Assembly (NCBI GenBank): GCA_015486845.1
Contig: WFQU01000010.1
Coordinates: 1-36,321 of the forward strand
Source of the DNA: Anaerolineae bacterium
Lineage (GTDB): Bacteria > Chloroflexota > Anaerolineae > JAADDB01
Direction of reading: 5' to 3'
DNA: 36,321 nucleotides
Position numbers and translations under genes: made by a program. The notes under the pieces were generated by a model. It searched no databases. It was not told where the DNA came from and saw only the letters and a list, made by a program, of their open reading frames with translations. The first letter of the stretch is position 1. Each line of letters opens with the position of its first letter. Positions 1-7,560 of the stretch are shown one piece after another.

Positions 1-210
1 AGCGTTCCCCCGGCAAAGGTGGTAAAACGAGTTAAACAGGTCATTGGTCGCTGCTTAGGCCAGCCGGTCGCACCGGCAATACGAATAATTTCTGTTCTCG
101 GGCCTGGTTCACACTATCGCATAGCATCAAACTGGTCCGAATTCAAGCCGCCAACGATATGTCAGAACTGTTTGCCAACAGAATGGCGGCGGATAGCAGC
201 GTGGCGGTAG
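1..210 (+). CDS. possible 3' end of a gene cut by the window edge
   Basis: One frame is open from the first base to a stop at 208-210, giving about 69 residues with a basic start and no recognisable domain. An alternative continuation with a more natural acidic composition lies in another frame (roughly 125-290), so a frameshifted gene end is possible. No family is recognised. It is listed only because the frame is open to the window edge; it may not be coding. Confidence 0.18.
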   Translation, partial: SVPPAKVVKRVKQVIGRCLGQPVAPAIRIISVLGPGSHYRIASNWSEFKPPTICQNCLPTEWRRIAAWR

Positions 211-395
211 AAAGTGATAGCCCAAAAGAAACCAGCCACGGCGCAGCCGAGAACCTTTTTCAGGGGGGCTGGATGGTGAAACGCCCCCAATAGGGGCTTG
301 GAGGCTGGCCCCCAAGAGAGAAAATAAAATAGATTGTCAGCCGTCATCAACTAACATCATTCCTATCTCCGTAGCATTACTTTTCAAGCTTGCCC

Positions 396-471
396 TGAAA
401 ATGGCCCCCCGGCCCCCAATTCTGGGGGTGTGTTGTTCTCCCTCCAAGGGGGGGGATAGGGGGCATTTTCA
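396..471. repeat. inverted repeat with nested hairpin
   Basis: TGAAAATG (396-403) is the reverse complement of CATTTTCA (464-471), and the next CCCCC (405-409) pairs with GGGGG (459-463). Inside lies a second perfect hairpin, CCCCCA (413-418) with TGGGGG (423-428). There is no T-run, so a terminator is unlikely. It abuts and partly overlaps the dispersed repeat at 461-495. Confidence 0.6.
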
Positions 472-495
472 GCCGCTGTGGTGCGCCTGTCTGCG
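461..495 (-). repeat. dispersed repeat R1, copy 1
   Basis: Read on the minus strand this contains the core GGCGCACCACAGCGG followed by CTGAAAATG. Near-identical cores occur at 20541-20575 (+), 32733-32765 (+) and 36111-36146 (-). All copies seen lie outside recognised genes. Confidence 0.6.
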
Positions 496-539
496 TGCCC
501 GCACAGGCAGGCCTATGCCGAATCCCCTGATGTTGAGGC

Positions 540-1499
540 TTAATGTTGAACTTGCAGGAGAACTTTCATGACGCCGGGCTGGGCTGCTTTGTTCAATGCC
601 ATCACGCCCTGACGCAAAGGATACAGGCCATCGATGAGCGGTTCCACGCTTACCTCGTGAGCCGATAGTGCCTGCAAAGAACGCCGGAAAGGACCGCAGC
701 GGGAACCTATAATCCGAATTTCGTTGACGACAGCCGGGGTCAAGTTCAGTGGCGCTGCGTCATGGGTGCTGCTCTTGAGCACGACAGTTCCCATGGGTCT
801 GGTTATTTGTAGCGCTCGGGTCAGGCCGTCCGGCGAGCCGGTTACTTCCACCACGATGTCGAATGCCTTTTCCTCGGCAGCGTCTGGCGCTAACAGATGG
901 ATGCCGCGTTTGGCCAGAAAGCGGACACGCTTAGGATGCCGGGTTAACGCAAAGACTTCCGCCCCAGTTGTCGCTACGGCTTGCGTTACCAGCGTGCCCA
1001 GTTTACCGACGCCTAAAACAGCAACCCGCATTGTTGGCTCGATGTGTACTTGTTCTAGAATGCGAAAGGCCGCAGCCAATGGCTCGGTGAAGACTGCTTG
1101 TTGATCCGGGATGTGGGTTGGTACTTCGTGTAGATTTACTTCTGGCACAGCGACATATTCGGCAAAAGCACCGTCGTGATCCCGGATGCCGATTACCCGG
1201 CGGTGTTCGCAATGCGTTGGAAGCCCCATTCGGCAAAAGCGGCACGTTCCGCAACCGATATTGATCTCACCGACCACGCGTTTTCCCAGCCACTGCCGGT
1301 CATCTGCTTCCACCACGTGGCCGACAAACTCGTGGCCGGGAATGCCTTGGAAATTCGCATAGCCGGCTAATATTTCTAAATCGGTGCCACAAATGCCAGC
1401 TAAATGGACGGACACCAAAACTTCGCCCACGGCACGTTGGGGCCGAGGTAAGTTGGCAAGCCATGCTATCTGTTGGCCGTCATAGAATAAACCCTGCAT
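540..1499 (-). CDS. zinc-dependent medium-chain dehydrogenase (MDR family)
   Basis: This 319-residue protein is an NAD(P)-dependent alcohol, polyol or sugar dehydrogenase of the medium-chain family, soluble in the cytoplasm. Residues expected of the catalytic zinc site are present: Cys37 in GICGTD, His56-Glu57 in PGHE, and Glu139 in FTEP. Four cysteines at about 83, 86, 89 and 97 form the structural zinc lobe. A Rossmann motif GVGKLG sits near 163-168. It is somewhat shorter than typical sorbitol or threonine dehydrogenases (about 340-350). The ATG at 1497-1499 is preceded only by a weak purine-rich stretch, so the start is less certain. It lies downstream of secDF on the same strand but is separated by a terminator-like hairpin, so it may be transcribed separately. 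Substrate cannot be told from sequence. Confidence 0.88.
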   Translation of the reverse strand: MQGLFYDGQQIAWLANLPRPQRAVGEVLVSVHLAGICGTDLEILAGYANFQGIPGHEFVGHVVEADDRQWLGKRVVGEINIGCGTCRFCRMGLPTHCEHRRVIGIRDHDGAFAEYVAVPEVNLHEVPTHIPDQQAVFTEPLAAAFRILEQVHIEPTMRVAVLGVGKLGTLVTQAVATTGAEVFALTRHPKRVRFLAKRGIHLLAPDAAEEKAFDIVVEVTGSPDGLTRALQITRPMGTVVLKSSTHDAAPLNLTPAVVNEIRIIGSRCGPFRRSLQALSAHEVSVEPLIDGLYPLRQGVMALNKAAQPGVMKVLLQVQH

Positions 1500-1525
1500 T
1501 ATCTTGTCTTCTGCATCGCAAAATT

Positions 1526-1561
1526 GAGGAAGCCGGGTGTGAAACCACCCTTGGCTTCCTC
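1526..1561 (-). terminator. hairpin terminator after secDF
   Basis: Two stacked perfect stems: GAGGAAGCC (1526-1534) with GGCTTCCTC (1553-1561), and inside them GGGTG (1535-1539) with CACCC (1546-1550). On the minus strand it follows the secDF stop by about 20 bases and is followed by AATTTT, a weak U-tract. It probably ends the secDF transcript before the dehydrogenase gene. Confidence 0.65.
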
Positions 1562-1583
1562 ATCATTCTTGCGAAATATAAGA

Positions 1584-3911
1584 TTAGGCGGCAGCTGCCT
1601 TTTTTTTGCGTCCAAAAATGCGTTTCAAGTCGCCTTGTTCCCAGGCTACCAGAATCGGCACAGCATTGAAAATAGAAGAATAGGTTCCGCTAATGAGGCC
1701 AACCATCATTACGGTGATGAACTCATGAATGGACTCGCCGCCGAACAAGAAAATAGCGCTGACAATGAAGAACGCGTTGAGCTGTGTTGCTAACGAGCGG
1801 TGTACTGTTTCTAACAAGCTGCGATTGGCGATAGTTGGGAAGTCTTCGCCGCGATATTTGGGGGTGTTTTCACGAATGCGGTCGAAAACTACAATCGTGT
1901 CCTGTACTGAGAAGCCAATAATCGTCAACAATGCCGTTAAGAAAAGCGCGTTAGCCCGCCACCCCAGAAAGATGCTGATAATCGAGAAAACGCCAATGGT
2001 AACTAAAATATCATGGATCATGGCTATGATGGCGCTGGTTCCGTAACGAATAGGATTAGGTACATTCCGGAATGCGAACACGATGAATGCTAAAATGGCT
2101 AACGAAGCGATAATAACCGCCAAAACAGCGGCTTGGGTGACTTCGTGTCCCACGGCCGGGCCGACAGACCGAAATTCAACTTCCTGCATCTGCGGATATT
2201 TCGCTTCGAGTGCTTTTGTTAAAGCTGCCTTTTGCTTATCATCGACATTGCGGAAACGAATTAACACATCTTTGTTGCCGGCCGTTTGCACGACGACGTC
2301 ATTGAGTCCGTGCTGACTGAATAATTGGCGGATGTCATCCGGTTGCACGACTTGTCCCATTTTGATTTCCCAAAGCGAACCGCCGGTGAAGTCAATAGCC
2401 GGTTTAATGGGCGTTCCGGTCGTTATTGTTAGATAGATCATGGCAATAATACCGGGGACAATGACTAACGATGAAAGGCCGAAGTAATACCAGCGCTTGC
2501 CCACAATATTGAAAAGAACGCTCAAGCGCGCTTTGATGTTCTCTGGCGTCATCACATCCAAGATCCAATGGTTGTATTTAGCATCTTCGCTTAAATGTGT
2601 AAAAGCCATGTGCACGAGCACGCGTGTGACGCTGACGGCCGTGAACATACTGAGAATGACACCAAGGCCAAGGTTGATGGCAAAACCCTTGACCGTGCTG
2701 GCGCCGAATGTCCGCCCGAATTGGAACAAAATGAGCACTGAAATCAAAGTAGAAAGGTTCGAGTCGCGAATTGATGTCCAGGCACGGCTAAATCCGGCTT
2801 CAATGGCCACCCGCAAAGGCTTGCCGCGCCGGATCTCTTCTTTCATGCGCTCGAAAATTAGGATATTAGCGTCGACTGCGATACCTGTTGATAAGAGAAA
2901 ACCGGCAATACCGGGCAGCGTCAACGTGATTGGCACCAATTTATATATAGATAGGTTCAATAGCACGTATAGAATCAATGCCACGTCTGCTAGCAAGCCA
3001 GGCAGACGATAATAGAGCAACATAAAGAGGAACACGATCAAAAGGCCGATTAACCCTGCGTTCAAGCTGTTACGCACAGCTTGTTGCCCCAAGCTGGGAC
3101 CAACAATACGAGTGTTGACGACTTTCAAAGGAACCGGTAATGCGCCATAACTCATTTGAACTGCCAAACTTCGTGCGGAGGCAGCGGTAAAATTGCCGGT
3201 AATCACCCCTTGTCCGTCTGGGATGGCGCTGTTGATGCGAGGAGCGGATAATACTTTTTTGTCCAAAGTAATGGCCAGGATTTTGCCCACGTGGGAAGCT
3301 GTGTACTTAGCGAATATTTTGGCGCCATCTTTGCCCAACGTAAAGGAGATTTGCGGCTTGCCGGTTGTCGGCTCGAATGAGACCTTTGCTGATTTTAAGG
3401 ATTTGCCGGTCAAAATCGTTTTGTATACCGGGGCATCTTTGCCGGGCAATGCGTCTGCCGGCACACCCGCCATAGGGTGTGGGTCGCCCCGAGATGTACG
3501 GATATATTGTCCCTCAGAAACGGGCGGTTGGCTATCTCCTATTTCGACGAATTCTAACTGGCCAGTGCCTTTCAACGTGGAGATGGCGTCTTGGACGTTT
3601 TTGACGCCGGGCAACTCTACGACAATGCGGCTGCTTCCTTCCAATTGGACTACTGGTTCTGTAACGCCCATGCCGTTGACTCGATTGTCAATGATGGTCT
3701 TAGTATTTCGCATATTTTCTAAAGTGATTGTTTCTCCCGGCGGTGCGTCTGCTTCCAATAATACCTGCACACCACCTTGTAAGTCCAAACCTTTTTTGAG
3801 TTCTAAGTCTCGCCCTAAGACCATGGGATGTTTGATGGGTACAACAATCCACAAGGATAAGGCAAAGAGGACAATGATAAGGATGAAGAACTGGTTGTCG
3901 CGTTTATTCAT
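1584..3911 (-). CDS. secDF: fused SecD-SecF protein-export membrane subunit
   Basis: SecDF is the proton-driven accessory of the SecYEG translocon and pulls exported proteins across the cytoplasmic membrane. Here SecD and SecF are one 775-residue chain, as in Bacillus. The N-terminal helix (about 8-25) is followed by the SecD signature DLQGGVQ (about 43-49), the large exposed domain, and six-helix SecD core with VDANILIFERMKEE near 346-359. The SecF half begins near residue 472 with its own first helix, then DFTGGS (about 507-512) and the conserved QDTIVVFDRIREN segment. The open frame extends to 3995, but the ATG at 3911 is chosen because GGGGAGGA sits about 8 bases upstream and the protein then starts with the usual short cytoplasmic segment. 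A consensus promoter lies about 95 bases upstream of the start. The C-terminus is lysine- and alanine-rich. Confidence 0.96.
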   Translation of the reverse strand: MNKRDNQFFILIIVLFALSLWIVVPIKHPMVLGRDLELKKGLDLQGGVQVLLEADAPPGETITLENMRNTKTIIDNRVNGMGVTEPVVQLEGSSRIVVELPGVKNVQDAISTLKGTGQLEFVEIGDSQPPVSEGQYIRTSRGDPHPMAGVPADALPGKDAPVYKTILTGKSLKSAKVSFEPTTGKPQISFTLGKDGAKIFAKYTASHVGKILAITLDKKVLSAPRINSAIPDGQGVITGNFTAASARSLAVQMSYGALPVPLKVVNTRIVGPSLGQQAVRNSLNAGLIGLLIVFLFMLLYYRLPGLLADVALILYVLLNLSIYKLVPITLTLPGIAGFLLSTGIAVDANILIFERMKEEIRRGKPLRVAIEAGFSRAWTSIRDSNLSTLISVLILFQFGRTFGASTVKGFAINLGLGVILSMFTAVSVTRVLVHMAFTHLSEDAKYNHWILDVMTPENIKARLSVLFNIVGKRWYYFGLSSLVIVPGIIAMIYLTITTGTPIKPAIDFTGGSLWEIKMGQVVQPDDIRQLFSQHGLNDVVVQTAGNKDVLIRFRNVDDKQKAALTKALEAKYPQMQEVEFRSVGPAVGHEVTQAAVLAVIIASLAILAFIVFAFRNVPNPIRYGTSAIIAMIHDILVTIGVFSIISIFLGWRANALFLTALLTIIGFSVQDTIVVFDRIRENTPKYRGEDFPTIANRSLLETVHRSLATQLNAFFIVSAIFLFGGESIHEFITVMMVGLISGTYSSIFNAVPILVAWEQGDLKRIFGRKKKAAAA

Positions 3912-4003
3912 GTAAGAATTCCTCCCCAGGAAGAGATTGACTGCGCCGTTGCCATGCCCATTTGTTGTTGTTCTGGCTCTGCTTTTACGACACACAAAGA
4001 GAT

Positions 4004-4032
4004 AGTATAATGTACCCGTTTTCTCGTGTCAA
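4004..4032 (-). promoter_or_regulatory. consensus promoter of secDF
   Basis: On the minus strand TTGACA (4032-4027) is followed after exactly 17 bases by TATACT (4009-4004). Transcription should start near 3997, giving a leader of about 85 bases before the secDF ATG at 3911. Confidence 0.75.
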
Positions 4033-4141
4033 AAACCGGGTGAGGATAGCAAGTAGGGCACATAATTGTTTGCTCCTGCGACGTCGCTGTTATGCGCTCC
4101 TACGGCGTCGTGAAGCAGCGCGGTGTTGTTAGCCGTTGAAA

Positions 4142-4167
4142 CGCCGCTGAAAGGAGCTTCGGCGGCG
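4142..4167 (-). terminator. stem-loop just after the 4177-4704 gene
   Basis: CGCCGCTGAA (4142-4151) pairs with TTCGGCGGCG (4158-4167), ten base pairs including one G-U, with a six-base loop. It starts about ten bases past the stop of the minus-strand gene. Only TTT follows it on that strand, so termination would be inefficient or factor-assisted. Confidence 0.45.
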
Positions 4168-4176
4168 ACTAACGTG

Positions 4177-4704
4177 TTAATTTTTCTCTATCAACGTGAA
4201 TTCCCAACCACACATGAAATCCCGCTCTGTATCGTCCGGCGGGCAAGCGATGACATGGGTGGTAAAACGAGGATCGATGGTTTTAGCGAAATTTGTGTAC
4301 TCGGCAATACCCACCGACTTGCACGGGAACAAGGGTCGACCGTCTCGCTGCCGAGCGTGCTGTACGCGGCAAGTGATATTAAAAAAACGCAACGTGTGAT
4401 TATCTACAACCTCTAACCGGTAATCGTTGAGAAACGCGTACATGCGCAATTGTAGCGCTTTGGCTAAAGCGGGTACTCCGCCGCCTGGGGCGATATGGTG
4501 ACGCCGCATCAGTCGTTTGGCCTCGATAACGGTGAACTTCTCCCAGGCTGCGGTGTCTAATTCCATAGCAACGGCCATGTCGAATTTGGCTTCCGCTGCT
4601 AAAAACCAGAGCCCGTCATGGGCCAACCAGTTCTTAGCGAAGTCAGCCAACATTGCTTCTAAGGTTTCTCTCGGCAATTGCTGTAATAATGCTTTGTTGT
4701 CCAT
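4177..4704 (-). CDS. DUF6125-like protein of unknown function
   Basis: The 175-residue protein has no signal peptide or membrane helix. The N-terminal half is helical, with a Trp/His-containing segment (NWLAHDGLWF, about 26-35). The C-terminal half has Cys-containing motifs: CRVQHARQRDG around 112-122, PCKSVG around 127-132, CPPDD near 154-158 and a closing CGWEFTL. I recall this arrangement from proteins annotated DUF6125 or L-2-amino-thiazoline-4-carboxylic acid hydrolase-like, found mainly in anaerobes; that match is from memory. The conserved cysteines suggest metal or cofactor binding, which is inference. The gene appears to have its own promoter (4784-4813) and a stem-loop after the stop, so it is probably monocistronic. 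Confidence 0.75.
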   Translation of the reverse strand: MDNKALLQQLPRETLEAMLADFAKNWLAHDGLWFLAAEAKFDMAVAMELDTAAWEKFTVIEAKRLMRRHHIAPGGGVPALAKALQLRMYAFLNDYRLEVVDNHTLRFFNITCRVQHARQRDGRPLFPCKSVGIAEYTNFAKTIDPRFTTHVIACPPDDTERDFMCGWEFTLIEKN

Positions 4705-4783
4705 ATTTTTGTTTCCCCTGTTGCGTTTTTGTTATTCAGTTGCTTTCTTGGTTGGTGTCCATCCTTATCTGCTTTGCTGTGCT

Positions 4784-4813
4784 ATCATAGTAAATAAAGT
4801 CCCCCTTTGCCAA
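4784..4813 (-). promoter_or_regulatory. probable promoter of the DUF6125-like gene
   Basis: On the minus strand TTGGCA (4813-4808) is followed after 18 bases by TATGAT (4789-4784). The predicted start is near 4777, leaving a leader of about 73 bases. The rest of the 4705-4993 gap shows no gene. Confidence 0.5.
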
Positions 4814-4993
4814 ATCGGATTGATGGCGGTTTACGATGGCGCTAAGGACACCGGCCGGGGAACCACAGCATTGCCCCGAATCGTCATAAGGCCGCTGTGG
4901 ACTGCCACAATGTAGAGACGCTCTCTGTTGAGATTGATTCGCGGGTAGATGATTGGATCGCGTTGATAAGTTATTGGCATGGTAGGAGTTAAC

Positions 4994-7228
4994 ATGATAC
5001 GACGATGGATCTATATAATAGCAGGACTGGGCCTGGGCGTTAGTTTGTTGCTCTGGCTGTCCGGAGGCAGCATTCAGGGACAAGCAATAATACCTTCTCT
5101 GGCACCGGCTAGCGCTGATGTGTTGCTGCAACAAGATTACCAAGCCGGCAAACTAGATTTGGATCAATGGCTGCTTTATTACGGCTTTACCCTCGTTGCG
5201 CCGGAGAAATTGCCGGCGCGTTACCAGGGCCGTGCCCCTGGGCTGGATGGTACTCCGTTTTTCATTATTCTCCGGCAAAAATGGATGCAGTTGCGGCCGG
5301 GCACGCGCAAAGCGCTGACGCAATTAGGCCTGGCACCGACATATAGCGGGAAGCAGCAGCGTCCTATTCTTAGCGGGCCGGAAGAGCAATACCAAACAAC
5401 GCATTTTCTCATCCATTATACCCGCTCTGGCCAAGACGCGGTGCCAGTCCGGGACGATAACGGCGATGGCGTGCCGGATTATGTGGCCGAGGCAGCTTCC
5501 ATTGCCGAATTCGTTTGGCAAACAGAAATTGTTACCTTGGAATGGGCTCAACCGCCGGCCGATCGCGGCGAAGGCGGTGACCAGCGCTACGATATTTACT
5601 TGCGCAATATTCCCTATTATGGTTATACTCAGGCTTCGCAGCCTGTCGGGGATAATCCGCACACCCCGACTGTCGAGACGGCGGCTGCGTATAGTTTCCT
5701 GGTCTTAGACAATGATTATGCCGGATTTGACGGCACGCCTTTGTTGGACCTGAAAGTCACCATTGCCCACGAATTCAACCATGCTATTCAATACGGTTAC
5801 GATAGCTCCGAGCCAGAAATCTGGCTTTACGAATCGGTCGCCGTCTGGATGGAAAGCGAGGTTTATCCCCTAATTCACGATAACTGGCGTTATTTGAGCG
5901 CCTGGTACATGAGGCCGGAGCATTGCTTGCCTTATTATTCAAGCCAAAACAACCATGTTTATGGCGATTGGATTTTCATTCGTTACCTCTCGGAGCAATA
6001 CGGTGGCAACGTAACGGTGCGGGGCATTTGGGAGCACGCTGTGCAGTTAGACGGATTGGCGGCTATCGCTGCTTCTTTGGCTGATGGCGGGTACAGTTTA
6101 GGGAATGCTTATGCGGCGTTCACCGTAGCCGCGCTATTGGAAAATAAATGTCCAGCTGGACAGCCATATTGCTATCGAGACGCACCATTTTCGTTTCAAG
6201 GCAGTGATATCGTGGTCAAACAAGAAGGAATTATCACTTACGATGGCACGGCGGGGAGCCGTTCCCCAACCAACGGCGTTCAGCCCTACGGCGTCGATTA
6301 CTGGCAACTACGTTCCACCAGCCAAAAAGCGATGTCATTGACCATCACATTCCCCAACCCGCAGCCGCAACACAATTACCGGCCGTTGCTCGTGGCGACG
6401 GATGGTCACGGCTTGGTGCGTGTGACTGCTCTACCCATGGTAAACGGGCGGGGCAGCATCCATATCGATCCGGCGGAATACGGCTTGTTGCATTATCTTG
6501 CTGTCGTCGATGAGGCTATGGTGACGCAGAATAGCTGCGGCTATGAAACCTACACCGTTTCCTGGCAGCCCACTTCAGCTTACACGCCTACGCCGACCCC
6601 TTCGCCCACGGCGACCGCCACCGCCACTGCTACGCCGATTCCCACCTGGACGCCCACGGTTACGCTGACGCCAACACCCGGCCCGACGCACCCTCCGATA
6701 ACGGTTTGCCACGATCTTCTGAAAAATGGCGATTTCGAGTCCGGCCAAGCCACACCCTGGCAAAGCAGTTCTTCGCTAATCTCGCCGGTGGCTGCCAAGC
6801 CGCCCAGCGCTTACGGCGCTTGGTTTGGCGGCTATTACAATGCTAATGACTGCTTGTACCAAGACTTGAATCTGCCAGTTGGCCGTAACGGAACCCGGCT
6901 CGTATTGCAGTATGACTGGTATGTCAATTCGCAGCTTCCCCGCGGCCGGGCGCCGCAACACATTCTGGAAGCAGACCTTCTGCGCGCTACAGATCTGACC
7001 CGGCTGGCCCAACTGGCCTGGCAAAATGACCAAAATCCGCTGAATGTGTGGCAACAGACGACGATGGATATCACCCAATACGCCGGGCAGCGTGTGCGCT
7101 TGCAATTTACGGGCCAGACTAATGAAAGCAGTGCTATCACCAGCTTTTTCGTGGATAATGTGCGCTTGTTAGCTTGCCGGCAATTTATCCCCGATCATTT
7201 TGTTTACTTGCCGTTGCTGAAACATTGA
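4994..7228 (+). CDS. secreted zinc metalloprotease with Thr/Pro-rich linker
   Basis: This 744-residue protein begins with a signal peptide (basic start, hydrophobic core to about residue 25). The catalytic segment is HEFNH at about 259-263, with a glutamate near 280 in LYESVAVWME, the zincin pattern seen in the MXAN_6640-type putative metalloproteases. An acidic DDNGDGVPD motif (about 154-162) looks like a calcium-binding loop. After a beta-rich region comes a linker of Thr-Pro repeats (about 533-570), then a jelly-roll-like domain opening with NGDFESG that resembles carbohydrate-binding modules. The chain ends in VYLPLLKH, a tail style common in secreted Chloroflexota proteins. The ATG at 4994 is preferred to one 15 bases upstream because AGGAG precedes it at good spacing. 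Likely role: extracellular protein degradation; substrate unknown. Confidence 0.88.
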   Translation: MIRRWIYIIAGLGLGVSLLLWLSGGSIQGQAIIPSLAPASADVLLQQDYQAGKLDLDQWLLYYGFTLVAPEKLPARYQGRAPGLDGTPFFIILRQKWMQLRPGTRKALTQLGLAPTYSGKQQRPILSGPEEQYQTTHFLIHYTRSGQDAVPVRDDNGDGVPDYVAEAASIAEFVWQTEIVTLEWAQPPADRGEGGDQRYDIYLRNIPYYGYTQASQPVGDNPHTPTVETAAAYSFLVLDNDYAGFDGTPLLDLKVTIAHEFNHAIQYGYDSSEPEIWLYESVAVWMESEVYPLIHDNWRYLSAWYMRPEHCLPYYSSQNNHVYGDWIFIRYLSEQYGGNVTVRGIWEHAVQLDGLAAIAASLADGGYSLGNAYAAFTVAALLENKCPAGQPYCYRDAPFSFQGSDIVVKQEGIITYDGTAGSRSPTNGVQPYGVDYWQLRSTSQKAMSLTITFPNPQPQHNYRPLLVATDGHGLVRVTALPMVNGRGSIHIDPAEYGLLHYLAVVDEAMVTQNSCGYETYTVSWQPTSAYTPTPTPSPTATATATATPIPTWTPTVTLTPTPGPTHPPITVCHDLLKNGDFESGQATPWQSSSSLISPVAAKPPSAYGAWFGGYYNANDCLYQDLNLPVGRNGTRLVLQYDWYVNSQLPRGRAPQHILEADLLRATDLTRLAQLAWQNDQNPLNVWQQTTMDITQYAGQRVRLQFTGQTNESSAITSFFVDNVRLLACRQFIPDHFVYLPLLKH

Positions 7229-7310
7229 CCCGTGTCTGGCTTTCTTGCTGCAATGGTCATTATGCGGCCCAACGACTATGAGTCATGATAACGTCTGGAA
7301 TTCGTCCTGC

Positions 7311-7376
7311 GGCGATTGGCATTCAAGCTGCGCAGGCAGGTTTCGCAATGATCGCGGCGATTTCCAGTTGCTGGAC
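7311..7376 (+). repeat. dispersed repeat R2, copy 1
   Basis: It aligns over about 66 bases with 20647-20714. Both share the exact core CTGCGCAGGCAGGTTT (7328-7343 here) and GCGATTTC further on, with scattered differences. A shorter core match (12 bases) lies at 31327-31338. The remaining part of the 7229-7560 gap holds only the promoter and leader of nnr. Confidence 0.65.
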
Positions 7377-7377
7377 G

Positions 7378-7407
7378 TTGACACGCGATTGCCATCGGTA
7401 TTATAGT
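7378..7407 (+). promoter_or_regulatory. promoter of the nnr-adh operon
   Basis: TTGACA (7378-7383) and TATAGT (7402-7407) are separated by 18 bases. The predicted start near 7414 leaves a leader of roughly 145 bases. The -35 box directly abuts the R2 repeat. Confidence 0.7.
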
Positions 7408-7560
7408 ATGACTGGGGGATAACTGCTCTTGTCATGGCGAGCGCAGCGACAGTATGGCCCTTTTTCCGCTAAGTAATCCGATGATTTTTGAGACGTTCTG
7501 CGATCTTATGTCTCTGTGTCTACTGTTTTCAGAGCTATTTTCCGGGAAGGAGTGGTGAAA

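Larger units (their letters stand above)
211..539. other. non-coding, repeat- and hairpin-rich stretch
   Basis: No gene is supported here. The stretch holds runs of G and C that fold into small hairpins, for example GCCCC at 283-287 with GGGGC at 293-297, then the larger inverted repeat at 396-471 and a copy of the dispersed repeat core at 461-495. Its make-up matches the other repeat-filled gaps in the window. Confidence 0.6.

Noticed and set aside
6580-6690. GC-rich repetitive DNA as a tandem repeat element
   Set aside because: It encodes the Thr/Pro linker of the metalloprotease and is low-complexity coding sequence.
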